A program made the translations under genes and the position numbers. From Chondrinema litorale (GTDB lineage: Bacteria; Bacteroidota; Bacteroidia; Cytophagales; Flammeovirgaceae), in assembly GCF_026250525.1 (NCBI RefSeq), contig NZ_CP111043.1, positions 1,116,001 to 1,180,000 on the forward strand: a DNA stretch of 64,000 bases, written 5' to 3'. The notes beneath the pieces are model-generated. The model was not told the origin of the DNA and ran no database searches. It worked only from the letters and a program-made list of their open reading frames with translations. Below are positions 54,621 to 62,943 of this stretch, piece by piece (position 1 is the first letter of the stretch; every line of letters starts with the position of its first letter).

Positions 54621-55190
54621 TTAATAGCCTATAACAGTAATTGTATCTGATTCTATGATGTTACTATCTTGTAGGTCTCTATCTGCAATTTGTATTTCAA
54701 ACTTAATTACATCACCTTCACTTAGAGGACTAGTTCCACTTGAAGGCAATAAAATAAACGTATACTCTAAATCACCTTCTATTGGCTTTTCTTTTTCAGA
54801 ATCGCTTAAGTGCGGAAACACCCCTGAAAAGCTCGATTCATCTGGGTATTCAACTAATTGAAATACATCTCCCTCTCTCCTATAAACATCAATAAAGTAA
54901 TTATTTCTATACTTGTTTAGTGTAGAATCTCCTGTATCACTTACTAAGTAATCTGCAAAATCAGGATTATCGGCATCTTCACCATTTAAATCTAAACCCA
55001 AATTACCATCTCCATCTTGAAATGTAATTGTAATCTCGACACCACCTTGTGGCTGGTTAAATGCATCTAAAACAGTATATTGTTGTATTGACTTAAAGTC
55101 AATCTCAGGAACATTAGAATATTCTGGTTCTGAAAAACAACCTCCTAAAAATAAAAGTAAAATTGCTGGTATATAGCGATGTGACTGCAT
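54621..55190 (-). CDS. Lipoprotein of unknown function
   Basis: 189 residues. The signal ends LLFLGGC, with the lipidated Cys at about residue 18. The mature part is acidic and beta-rich: VEITITFQDGDGNLGLDLNG near 50, then YRNNYFIDVYRREG and LEYTFILLPSSGTSPLSEGD. The DGDGNLG segment is reminiscent of calcium-binding loops or a bacterial Ig-like domain. No enzyme motif. Single gene between tyrS and a divergent gene. Function unknown. Confidence 0.7.
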   Translation of the reverse strand: MQSHRYIPAILLLFLGGCFSEPEYSNVPEIDFKSIQQYTVLDAFNQPQGGVEITITFQDGDGNLGLDLNGEDADNPDFADYLVSDTGDSTLNKYRNNYFIDVYRREGDVFQLVEYPDESSFSGVFPHLSDSEKEKPIEGDLEYTFILLPSSGTSPLSEGDVIKFEIQIADRDLQDSNIIESDTITVIGY

Positions 55191-55382
55191 GATTAAAGAA
55201 AAAAATTAAGCTCTCAAAATTAGGACATTATGTATACTAACACACAAAAGACAAAAAATATCCCACAAAAAATCTATATGTTTAAAACTTCTTTTTGTCA
55301 TTTTTTGTATGATTAGCATTGTGCAAATTGAGACACCAAAATGCAACTAAAAGTTGTATAATTAATAACTTGCTTAAAGAAA

Positions 55383-56372
55383 ATGGTTGAAAAATTAAAA
55401 GAAGAGGTATTAAAAGATAAGAATGAGCAGGAATTTAAAGAATTATGTCTTGAAATCTTTTATTTTCAAGCGAAAGAAAACCCTGTTTATAAAGAGTATT
55501 TAGAAGCTTTAAAGGTAAAACCGAAAGAAATTAACCGTATTGAAAACATACCGTTTCTTCCCATTTCCTTTTTCAAAACCAGTAATGTAATTTGTAAGCA
55601 TGCCAATCCGGTAATCACTTTTGAAAGTAGCGGAACAACTGGTATGCAAACAAGTAGACATTTTGTAAGTGACCCTGATTTTTACAAAGTTGCTTCTGAA
55701 AAGATTTTCAACAGTTTCTATGGTTCATTAAAGGATTTTTCAATTTATGCTTTACTGCCATCATATTTAGAAAGAAGTAATTCTTCTCTAATATTTATGG
55801 TTCAACATTTTATCGAAAATGCCCAAAGTGACTCTGGTTTTTTCCTACATAATATAGAAAAACTTGTTGAACAATTAGCTGAAGCGAAAGTAAAAAACAA
55901 GAAAATTATACTGTTAGGAGTCACTTTTGCCCTATTAGACCTTGCCGAAAAATACGAAATTGACCTTTCGTCAGTTATAGTGATGGAAACAGGAGGAATG
56001 AAGGGAAGAAGAAAAGAAATGATAAGAGAAGAAATACACGAAATACTCAAAAGAAAATTGAATATTTCTGAGGTTCATTCGGAGTATGGAATGACAGAGT
56101 TATTATCTCAGTTTTATTCTAAAGGAAATGGAGTGTTTTCTGGACCAGATTGGGCAGGAATTTTGATTAGAGACGTTAGTGACCCATTTTCTGTTGATAC
56201 AATTAGACAAAATGGAACAATTAATGTAATTGACTTAGCTAATATAGATTCCTGTTGTTTTATCGAGACAAATGATATTGGAAATTTTACTACAGAGGGA
56301 AAAAAGGAATTTGAGGTGAGAGGAAGACTAGATAAATCAGATATAAGAGGCTGTAATCTATTAATTACTTAA
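55383..56372 (+). CDS. LuxE-type acyl-protein synthetase (adenylating enzyme)
   Basis: 329 residues, no signal peptide. Resembles the LuxE/acyl-protein synthetase family of AMP-forming enzymes: ENIPFLPISFFKTSNVICKH, the phosphate-loop-like FESSGTTGMQTSRHFV near residue 80, METGGMKGRRKEMIREEI near 203, and EVHSEYGMTELLSQFYSKGN near 233. In luminous bacteria LuxE activates a fatty acid and hands it to the LuxC reductase; in Bacteroidota, stand-alone homologues are common and usually annotated as acyl transferases. No luxC or luciferase gene is adjacent, so activation of an unknown acid is the safest statement. Confidence 0.82.
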   Translation: MVEKLKEEVLKDKNEQEFKELCLEIFYFQAKENPVYKEYLEALKVKPKEINRIENIPFLPISFFKTSNVICKHANPVITFESSGTTGMQTSRHFVSDPDFYKVASEKIFNSFYGSLKDFSIYALLPSYLERSNSSLIFMVQHFIENAQSDSGFFLHNIEKLVEQLAEAKVKNKKIILLGVTFALLDLAEKYEIDLSSVIVMETGGMKGRRKEMIREEIHEILKRKLNISEVHSEYGMTELLSQFYSKGNGVFSGPDWAGILIRDVSDPFSVDTIRQNGTINVIDLANIDSCCFIETNDIGNFTTEGKKEFEVRGRLDKSDIRGCNLLIT

Positions 56373-56496
56373 TTTGTCTTAATACAATTACTATTAGTCT
56401 AAAAAGATTATAATTTTATACAAAGATTTTTTTAATTAGAATATCAACCAAAGATCAAAATAACCAATTTATATTAATTTGAAAAACCTGTTTGTC

Positions 56497-56640
56497 ATGA
56501 AGCTTAAATTGTTATTATTCTCATTTTTTTTAGCAGCTGGCTTATCTTCTTGTGCATATAAGACATGCCCAACTTATGCAAAAAAAGATATTCAAAAAAT
56601 GGAGAAAAAAGAGATTAAAGAAATAGATGCCAGAGTATAA
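56497..56640 (+). CDS. Small lipoprotein, 47 residues
   Basis: ATG at 56497-56499, TAA at 56638-56640. The signal KLKLLLFSFFLAAGLSSC fits a lipobox (LSSC, Cys19). The mature peptide of 29 residues starts CAYKTCPTYAKK and continues with a charged Lys/Glu helix. Small lipoproteins with a CPTY motif are, to my knowledge, common in Cytophagia, without assigned function. It is followed within 1 nt by a very strong terminator, which supports a real transcription unit. Confidence 0.75.
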   Translation: MKLKLLLFSFFLAAGLSSCAYKTCPTYAKKDIQKMEKKEIKEIDARV

Positions 56641-56678
56641 AAAAAAGAGCCAGTATTTAAATACTGGCTCTTTTTTTA
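56641..56678. terminator. Bidirectional hairpin terminator
   Basis: AAAAAAGAGCCAGTATT and AATACTGGCTCTTTTTTT form a near-perfect stem of about 15 bp, between convergent genes. Confidence 0.95.
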
Positions 56679-56690
56679 CAATTCACCTAA

Positions 56691-57842
56691 TTAAAGATAC
56701 TTCTCAACATCATCTCCAGTGATCTCCTGCTGGCTCATAATTACAAGTCTTTCAGTTACATTTCGTAGTTCACGAATATTTCCAGACCAATCTGCTTCTT
56801 GCAATTTTTGAAGTGCCGCTTCAGTAATATTTTTAGGGCTCTCTCCATACTCCATTGCAATATCTCCCAGAAACTTATCTACAAGTAAAGGAATATCATC
56901 TTTTCTATCATTCAACGAAGGAACTTTAATCAAAATCACACTAAGTCTATGATACAAATCTTCTCTAAATTTCTTTTTAGAGATTTCTTCTTTTAAATCT
57001 TTGTTCGTCGCTGCAAGTACTCTTACGTTTACTTTAATCTCTTTATCTCCACCAACTCTCGTTATTTTATTTTCTTGCAAAGCTCTTAATACTTTTGCTT
57101 GAGCAGAAAGACTCATGTCTCCTATCTCATCCAAAAACAGCGTACCACCATTAGCTTGCTCAAATTTACCAATTCGTTGCTTTACTGCTGAAGTAAAAGC
57201 TCCCTTCTCGTGGCCGAATAACTCACTCTCTATCAACTCAGCAGGAATAGCTGCACAGTTTACTTCTATTAATGGTGCAGAAGAACGCTGACTTTTAGTA
57301 TGTAACCATTTGGCAACCAACTCTTTCCCAGAACCATTTGGTCCCGTAATTAAAACTCTAGCTTCTGTAGGAGCAACTTTCTCAATAGTATCTTTCACAG
57401 ATTCTATTGGTTCAGATTCTCCTATAATATCAAAAGTTTTAGATATTTTCTTTTTGAGTACTTTAGTTTCTTGTACTAAATTAGATTTATCTAGCGCATT
57501 TCTAACAGAAAGCAACAATCTATTTAGATCTGGTGGCTTCTGTATAAAATCGAATGCACCTTTCTTTGTTGACTCAACTGCAGTATCAATTGTACCATGT
57601 GCAGATATCATAATAAACTGCATATCTTTACCCAATTCCATTGCCTGCTCTAACAGTTCAATGCCATCCATCTTAGGCATTTTAATGTCACACAGTACCA
57701 CATCGTAGTCGTTAGCCTTTATCATCTCCAGTGCTTCTTCACCGTCTTTGGCTTCATCTATCTTATACTTTTCAAATTCAAGGATTTCCCGGAGAGTATA
57801 TCTAATACTCTTTTCGTCATCTACAATTAAAATTTTTGCCAT
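56691..57842 (-). CDS. NtrC-family sigma-54 response regulator lacking a C-terminal HTH
   Basis: 383 residues. Receiver domain at 1-120, with the phosphoacceptor Asp52 in DVVLCDIKMPKMDG. AAA+ sigma-54 activation domain at about 140-370: Walker A GPNGSGKELVAKW, HEKGAFTSAVKQRIGKF in place of the canonical GAFTGA loop, Walker B GGTLFLDEIGD, ATNKDLKEEI and DLYHRLSVILIKVPSL. The protein ends 29 residues after the NIRELRNV box with EITGDDVEKYL, so the Fis-type DNA-binding helix-turn-helix of NtrC/AtoC is absent. It may activate sigma-54 RNA polymerase from solution, as described for FleQ/FlgR-like HTH-less activators. No histidine kinase gene is adjacent. Confidence 0.92.
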   Translation of the reverse strand: MAKILIVDDEKSIRYTLREILEFEKYKIDEAKDGEEALEMIKANDYDVVLCDIKMPKMDGIELLEQAMELGKDMQFIMISAHGTIDTAVESTKKGAFDFIQKPPDLNRLLLSVRNALDKSNLVQETKVLKKKISKTFDIIGESEPIESVKDTIEKVAPTEARVLITGPNGSGKELVAKWLHTKSQRSSAPLIEVNCAAIPAELIESELFGHEKGAFTSAVKQRIGKFEQANGGTLFLDEIGDMSLSAQAKVLRALQENKITRVGGDKEIKVNVRVLAATNKDLKEEISKKKFREDLYHRLSVILIKVPSLNDRKDDIPLLVDKFLGDIAMEYGESPKNITEAALQKLQEADWSGNIRELRNVTERLVIMSQQEITGDDVEKYL

Positions 57843-57989
57843 AAGAAGTTTATCCCAATAAGGTTGAGGTTTTCAAAAAATAAAAAATAACCCTTAGTAT
57901 CAAAAAACGGCATTTTAAGACATTATTATCACTAAAAAGTTAATAGATAGAGATCTACTCCAATATTCTTATTTTAGTTTAAAAAATTA

Positions 57990-58376
57990 CCAAATACAAA
58001 CCTATAAGCCGGGTTCTGTATTTTACAATTGCAAAATCCTTATCATTTGTCTCGCATACAAATCACTCTGTATGTCTATCAACTTACCCGCCTTGCTCTC
58101 TTACGACATCGAACGAGCAATTCTACTCCTGTTTCCAGGTAAGACAAGGCTTATTTAGTTTTTCAACCCACAAGGTTTACCCTGCCTTTGCTGTCACCAG
58201 CAAAGCGGTAGGCTCTTACCCTACCATTTCACCCTTACTCTTTTTACAAAGAGCGGTATATTTTCTGTGGCACTTTCTGTAACCCTAAGGCCCCTTCCCG
58301 TTAAGAAGTGTGGTGCTCTGCGTTGCCCGGACTTTCCTCTTCTAAATAAAGAAGCGATAAGACAGTTTATATTTGG
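57990..58376 (-). ncRNA. rnpB: RNase P RNA, bacterial type A
   Basis: The reverse-complement strand carries the universal RNase P core: GAGGAAAGTCCGGGC (CR I) near the 5' end, GAAATGGTAGGGTAAGAGCC in the middle, and ACAGAACCCGGCTTATAG at the 3' end. The ends pair to make helix P1: CCAAATATAAAC with GTTTGTATTTGG. Length about 387 nt, normal for this RNA. It is the catalytic subunit that removes tRNA 5' leaders together with RnpA. End positions rely on the P1 pairing and may be off by a few bases. Confidence 0.95.
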
Positions 58377-58380
58377 CATG

Positions 58381-58412
58381 CAAATTTATACTTTTTTATT
58401 GCCTTGATCAAA
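58381..58412 (-). promoter_or_regulatory. Bacteroidota-type promoter of rnpB
   Basis: Read on the minus strand: TTTG (58409-58412), 20 nt, TAAATTTG (58381-58388). This fits the TTTG / TAnnTTTG consensus of the Bacteroidota housekeeping sigma factor, and the RNA would start about 5 nt later, at the P1 helix. Confidence 0.8.
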
Positions 58413-58483
58413 TATCCTTTTTATTACACTTTTTATGAAAGGACTAAGCAGTTTATATATTTGTATTTTTAATCTCATTTTTT

Positions 58484-59590
58484 ATGCTAAGAAAAATATT
58501 TTTTCTCGCCCTATATCTAGTAATACATCAATTAACTGCTTTTGCTCAGAATGGCATTATCAGTTTTGAAAACACCAGAGCAGAGTTGGGAAGTATTTCA
58601 GAAGAGGAGTTTCCTGTTAAATATAAATTTGAATACATAGTAGCTGGAAGTGCACCAGTAAAAATATCTACAGTTGATACAGACTGTGCATGTACTGTAT
58701 CAAATTTTTCTACAGAAGCAGTTGAACCTGGAAGTAAAGGCTATGTAGAAGTTATATTTTCTCCATATAAAGCAGGGCCTTTCCAAAAATCTTTTACTGT
58801 TATTGCAGAAAATGCTGTCCCCAAAAAAACAGAATTAGTGATAGATGGATTTATTGAACCATTCTCGTTGAATACAAGTATCGACTTTCCATATGTGAAT
58901 AAAGAAAATTTAAGATTTAGAAATAAATATGTTTTTCTTGGAAACATCACTAATAAGGGAATTATAAGGAGAAAGGTCGAAATCTATAATGACAATGACA
59001 GCACTTACCTTCTTGCAGACAGTATTACAGGCCCAGACTATATGGAAATTGGCTTTAGCAATGGTTTTGAGCTTCCATCTAGACAACCTAGTAATATATC
59101 ATTATTTTATAATCCGGAACTAAAAAATGACTTTGGAGAAGTAACAGATAGTATTACACTTTATAAAATTGGTGAATCTGAAGAAATTGTTCCAGCATTT
59201 AGTATAGTAGTAAAAGCTTCTATTCAACAACATTTTTCAAATAGTTTCTCAGAAAGCGAATTAGGAAACTTTCCAAAACTAGTTGTTTCTGATTCGATTG
59301 TAAATCTTGGCAACATCTCACTTAGTGAAAATGAAGATAAAATTGTAGAATTTGTGATTTCTAATAGTGGAGAAACTGAACTTGAAATTCAAAAAATTGT
59401 CACAAATTATGGATGTGAAATTTATAAAATAGATAAAAGAACAATAGAGCCTTTCGATTTTACTAATCTTAAAGTTGCAGTAAAAGATATTGGAAAAAAG
59501 GGGACTCAAGATCGATCTGTGCTTATTTACTGTAACGACCCAAACAATACAGTAAAGCAGCTCACCATTAAACTGAATGACAGAGAATAG
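58484..59590 (+). CDS. DUF1573 domain exported protein
   Basis: 368 residues; signal peptide ending AFA|QNG. Two immunoglobulin/ASH-like domains with the DUF1573 signature. The first (about 23-130) contains ISFENTRAELGSISEEEFPV, TDCACTVSNFSTEAVEPGSK and FSPYKAGPFQKSFTV. The last (about 265-368) contains VNLGNISLSENEDKIVEFVI, NYGCEIYKIDKRTIEPF and RSVLIYCNDPNN. Such proteins are frequent in Bacteroidota, periplasmic or surface, and of unproven function. A TATATTTG at 58456-58463 could be its -7 box. Confidence 0.85.
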   Translation: MLRKIFFLALYLVIHQLTAFAQNGIISFENTRAELGSISEEEFPVKYKFEYIVAGSAPVKISTVDTDCACTVSNFSTEAVEPGSKGYVEVIFSPYKAGPFQKSFTVIAENAVPKKTELVIDGFIEPFSLNTSIDFPYVNKENLRFRNKYVFLGNITNKGIIRRKVEIYNDNDSTYLLADSITGPDYMEIGFSNGFELPSRQPSNISLFYNPELKNDFGEVTDSITLYKIGESEEIVPAFSIVVKASIQQHFSNSFSESELGNFPKLVVSDSIVNLGNISLSENEDKIVEFVISNSGETELEIQKIVTNYGCEIYKIDKRTIEPFDFTNLKVAVKDIGKKGTQDRSVLIYCNDPNNTVKQLTIKLNDRE

Positions 59591-59603
59591 CATTCAGACA
59601 TAA

Positions 59604-59638
59604 ACAAAAGAGCCAGCTTGTATAGCTGGCTCTTTTGT
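59604..59638. terminator. Bidirectional hairpin terminator
   Basis: ACAAAAGAGCCAGC and GCTGGCTCTTTTGT form a perfect 14-bp stem with a 7-nt loop between convergent genes. Confidence 0.93.
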
Positions 59639-59655
59639 TATGAAAACTTTATTAT

Positions 59656-60495
59656 TTAATAAACCTCACAATTTGGATTAGCATTTACAAATTTCTGAAT
59701 ATGCTCATCTGTAACATTCGTGTCGTCACAATAAACAATAGATAGACTACTAATTCCATTTAATGGATCAAGACTACTCACACCAGTGTGTTGAAATACT
59801 ACTTCTCTCAGGTTTTTCATATTTTTAAGTGGAGCAAGATTACTTACACTCGTTCTTAAAAAAGATATTTCTACAATTGAAGCGATGTCACCCAGAGGCT
59901 CTAGGCTACTTACCTTTGTATTATTACAATACAAAACCTCCAAACTTTTTAAATTTGCAAGCGGTGACAAATCTTCTATTGGAGTACTTGAACAATCAAT
60001 TACTTCTAAATTTACTAATCCTTTCAGCGGGCTTAAATCTGTTATTTTTGTTTTATAAATCTCAAGCTTTTTAAGATTTTGTAATTTAGAAATAGGAGAT
60101 AAATCTAAAACTTTAGTTTGACCTATATTAAGGTTACGTAATTCTTCCAACTCGCTAAGTGGTTCAATGCTCATAATAGCTGTTTGATCACACCATAAAG
60201 ATTTAAGCTTTTTAAGCTCTTTAAGCGGCTTTAAACTTGTAATGGTAGTCATAGAACAGTCTATCGCATCCATTGCATAGATCTTGTCGAAATCAGCTTT
60301 TGTAGGATTTTCATTAACCCCCACATTAGAAACAAAAAAACGTTTCCAGGCAGGCTCTAGCCCTTTCCACCAGGTTTCGTTAATTCCGTGTTCTTCATTA
60401 GGAATCTTGGTTGGGGCAAATGAAAAAAGTTGGCTTGATACAAATATTAGTATCAATAGATTTAATGCTCTAACCATATTATTATACATTGACAT
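59656..60495 (-). CDS. Exported leucine-rich-repeat protein
   Basis: 279 residues. The N-terminal signal (ALNLLILIFVSSQLFSFA) may start at any of the Met codons at residues 1, 3 or 7. From about residue 85 there are about eight 22-residue leucine-rich repeats of SDS22/internalin type, each with an L..L..L pattern and a DLSPL or similar step: KITDLSPLKGLVNLEVIDCS, PIEDLSPLANLKSLEVLYCN, KVSSLEPLGDIASIVEISFL. A preceding segment (WWKGLEPAWKRFF) is the usual lead-in of Bacteroidota LRR proteins. It probably binds a protein partner at the cell surface or in the periplasm. Confidence 0.85.
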   Translation of the reverse strand: MSMYNNMVRALNLLILIFVSSQLFSFAPTKIPNEEHGINETWWKGLEPAWKRFFVSNVGVNENPTKADFDKIYAMDAIDCSMTTITSLKPLKELKKLKSLWCDQTAIMSIEPLSELEELRNLNIGQTKVLDLSPISKLQNLKKLEIYKTKITDLSPLKGLVNLEVIDCSSTPIEDLSPLANLKSLEVLYCNNTKVSSLEPLGDIASIVEISFLRTSVSNLAPLKNMKNLREVVFQHTGVSSLDPLNGISSLSIVYCDDTNVTDEHIQKFVNANPNCEVY

Positions 60496-60655
60496 AACAT
60501 TTTGAATCCGAAAAAGAATACTCTTTCAAATTATTGAACGCATTAGTGTCAATTGTAATACAGTATAGTGTAGTTAAGAATTGATTTTATTGAAAAATTT
60601 AAGTATTTGCCAAATTTTAATGATACTTATAAGTCAAAAAGAAGAAGGAATTTTA

Positions 60656-61768
60656 CTATTTCTTAAGCTTAATTTCAAAAAGCTTTGTCCACCACTTACC
60701 TGTAACATATAACTTATCAGTATCTTTATCATAGGCAATTCCATTAAGTACATCCCCTTTTTGTGGAGTTATTGCTTTTTCTCTTAACCCTGAGAGATCA
60801 ATTTCACCCAAAACTTTTCCACTTTTCGGATCTATTCTTACAATTCGGTCGGTCTGCCAGATATTTGCATAAATTTCACCATTAATAAATTCCAACTCAT
60901 TTAGTTGATCAACTGGCCCCTTATTATTGTAAACCTCAATTCTTTTTACTTCTGTAAAAGAACCCGGATCCATATAATATAAAATATTGGAGCCATCACT
61001 CATAATCAAATACGTGCCATTAGTTGTGAGTCCCCAACCTTCTGTGGCATATTGAAAATCTCTTTTGAATTGGAATGTTTCTTTATCGTAGACTTTACCA
61101 ACTCTAGACTGATAGGTAAGTTGAAAAATCTCATCGTTAAAAATCACAATACCTTCGCCAAAAAGAGTTGCATCTAACTCTCTAAATTGAATTATTTCGC
61201 CAGTCTTAATATTTACTTTTCTTAATGAAGAACTTCCTTTCCTTCCAGTTCCTTCGAATAATTCTCCATTTACAATTAGTAAACCTTGCGTCCAAGCATT
61301 GCCATCATGAGGATATTCATTAATAATATTGTACGAATATTCTTCAGGAACAACATCCGAAAACAATTCTATAGTTTCTTGTCTTCTATCTCTTGTTTGG
61401 TCTGCAAGCTTACTCATAGCTGTAACAATATGCTTTCCTGTCCCCAAATCTTCAGTATTAAAACCGAAGCTAAATGGCTCTGTATCTGTAATAAATTTTT
61501 GTCTGCCATCTATTAACCAAGTTACAGTATCGATGCCAGGAGCTCCTTTTAAAGGGACAATACTTAATGCTATGCTATCTCCCGTTTTAAAGGTTTCAGC
61601 GTCAGTATCAAACTGAATTCCGGTAACTGGCTTTTTTCTTATATCCAGTTGCTTTCTTTCCTTCTTTTCATCCTTACTAAGTTTGGGAGGTTTGTTTGTG
61701 TCGCCACAGCTACTTGCTGCTAAAAGGAGGATAAGTACGACTAAAAATAGGTTTCCGGAAAATTTCAA
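60656..61768 (-). CDS. Glutaminyl-peptide cyclotransferase lipoprotein
   Basis: 370 residues. Signal ending AASSC, with the lipidated Cys about residue 21. An Ig-like domain (about 45-140, GIQFDTDAETFKTGDSIALS) precedes a five-bladed propeller of the plant-type glutamine cyclotransferase family: YPHDGNAWTQGLLIVNGELF, TGRKGSSSLRKVNIKTGEII, LTYQSRVGKVYDKETFQFKR, DGSNILYYMDP and NELEFINGEIYANIWQTDRI. The enzyme converts N-terminal Gln to pyroglutamate. In Bacteroidota many secreted proteins have Gln at the mature N-terminus, and at least 12 in this window do, so they are plausible substrates. Single-gene unit. Confidence 0.93.
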   Translation of the reverse strand: MKFSGNLFLVVLILLLAASSCGDTNKPPKLSKDEKKERKQLDIRKKPVTGIQFDTDAETFKTGDSIALSIVPLKGAPGIDTVTWLIDGRQKFITDTEPFSFGFNTEDLGTGKHIVTAMSKLADQTRDRRQETIELFSDVVPEEYSYNIINEYPHDGNAWTQGLLIVNGELFEGTGRKGSSSLRKVNIKTGEIIQFRELDATLFGEGIVIFNDEIFQLTYQSRVGKVYDKETFQFKRDFQYATEGWGLTTNGTYLIMSDGSNILYYMDPGSFTEVKRIEVYNNKGPVDQLNELEFINGEIYANIWQTDRIVRIDPKSGKVLGEIDLSGLREKAITPQKGDVLNGIAYDKDTDKLYVTGKWWTKLFEIKLKK

Positions 61769-61799
61769 TTCTAAAAAATGTTAACTTAAAAATTAAAAA

Positions 61800-61843
61800 A
61801 CGATCTCAGCAGATCTATATATTATAAACCAAACCGAGATCGT
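61800..61843 (-). terminator. Hairpin terminator of the 279-residue lipoprotein gene
   Basis: ACGATCTC pairs with GAGATCGT around a 28-nt loop; U-rich on the minus-strand 3' side. Confidence 0.6.
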
Positions 61844-61877
61844 CTTATTCAAATATTTTCTAAAAAAATTTAACTTA

Positions 61878-62717
61878 TTAGTTAAGCTGACTTAATTTGA
61901 AAGTACGCTCAATTGTATTAAATCCGTCTCCTACAGGATTTCCTTCACCATCTACTAATTCTAATTTAATAGTGTTATCTCCCATTGGAAGACCTTCTAC
62001 AAAATATGGAGTCCAAGTATCAAACATAAATTCTGTAGAGCCATTAATAGTAGCTTTAACTTTATTGCCACTTTCTGAAATATCAGTATTTACTAGATAA
62101 AAGTCTAAAAGAAGTTTTTTAGTATCATCTCCACTGTACTCACCTTTTGGTCTGCTATAGAAAAGTAATGGTTGACTTAAATCAGACTCTTCAGTTGCAC
62201 TACCTACATTAAACTGAGTTAACACATAAGCAGCATCAGTTTTAATACTTTCGTGGTAAGAACGAGAGATAAATGAAAGTGCAACATAGTGTCCGTCTTT
62301 CAAGTCTACATCAAACTTATTTTCGTATTTTGCGATATAAGGCTCGTTGTTAAGAATTAAGTGAATGTGCTGTCCTTTACCAGAATTAGCACAATCTTTT
62401 TGCTCCGCATCAGTAGTTTGCGCGCCTAACTCATAATTAGTTACCGTATAATCAAACGTAGTGCTTCCAGCAGTTAAAGTTTCGTTTAACGTTGGTGCAT
62501 TAAGTTCTAGTTTAGCATCTGGAAATTCTGGAGATGTAGTTGCTGGATATATTTTGATACCATCTTTTTCCATTACAGTTTCATCTGCAGAAGCAGTAGT
62601 CTCTTGAGTAGTTTCAGTCGTGTCGCTTTCTTCCTGTGTATTAGTTGTTTGTTGTCCGCTACATGCGTAAAAAAACAAACTAAGTACAGTTAATAAATTC
62701 ACTAAATAGTTTTTCAT
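61878..62717 (-). CDS. Lipoprotein of unknown function
   Basis: 279 residues. Lipoprotein signal ending SLFFYAC (Cys about 19), followed by a Thr/Glu-rich, probably disordered linker (about 20-45, TQEESDTTETTQETTASADE). The rest is beta-rich: TSPEFPDAKLELNAPTLNET, GQHIHLILNNEPYIAKYENK, GHYVALSFISRSYHESIK. A C-terminal segment (DNTIKLELVDGEGNPVGDGF) recalls Ig-like domains. The HIHLILN stretch could be metal-binding but the family is not recognised. Own terminator downstream, so single-gene unit. Confidence 0.72.
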   Translation of the reverse strand: MKNYLVNLLTVLSLFFYACSGQQTTNTQEESDTTETTQETTASADETVMEKDGIKIYPATTSPEFPDAKLELNAPTLNETLTAGSTTFDYTVTNYELGAQTTDAEQKDCANSGKGQHIHLILNNEPYIAKYENKFDVDLKDGHYVALSFISRSYHESIKTDAAYVLTQFNVGSATEESDLSQPLLFYSRPKGEYSGDDTKKLLLDFYLVNTDISESGNKVKATINGSTEFMFDTWTPYFVEGLPMGDNTIKLELVDGEGNPVGDGFNTIERTFKLSQLN

Positions 62718-62943
62718 AATTCAGTTTTTAAATATTAGGTTTATTCTTCTAATAGTATAAATTAATTAGAGAGCATATGGTTTTTGAAATGTAAAAATGC
62801 GATGAAAAAATGAAAAACTTTAATTTTGCCGATATTTATCATTATTTATAAAAGAATTAAACCCTCTGATAGCTAAATTGATTTATTTTGAAGAAAACCA
62901 GTCTAAAATTGACTATTTAATAAAAGAGTAACTAATAAAAAAT

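Noticed and set aside
55383..56372. LuxE homologue as part of a bioluminescence operon
   Set aside because: No luxC, luxD or luxAB gene is adjacent; stand-alone LuxE-like genes are common in Bacteroidota.
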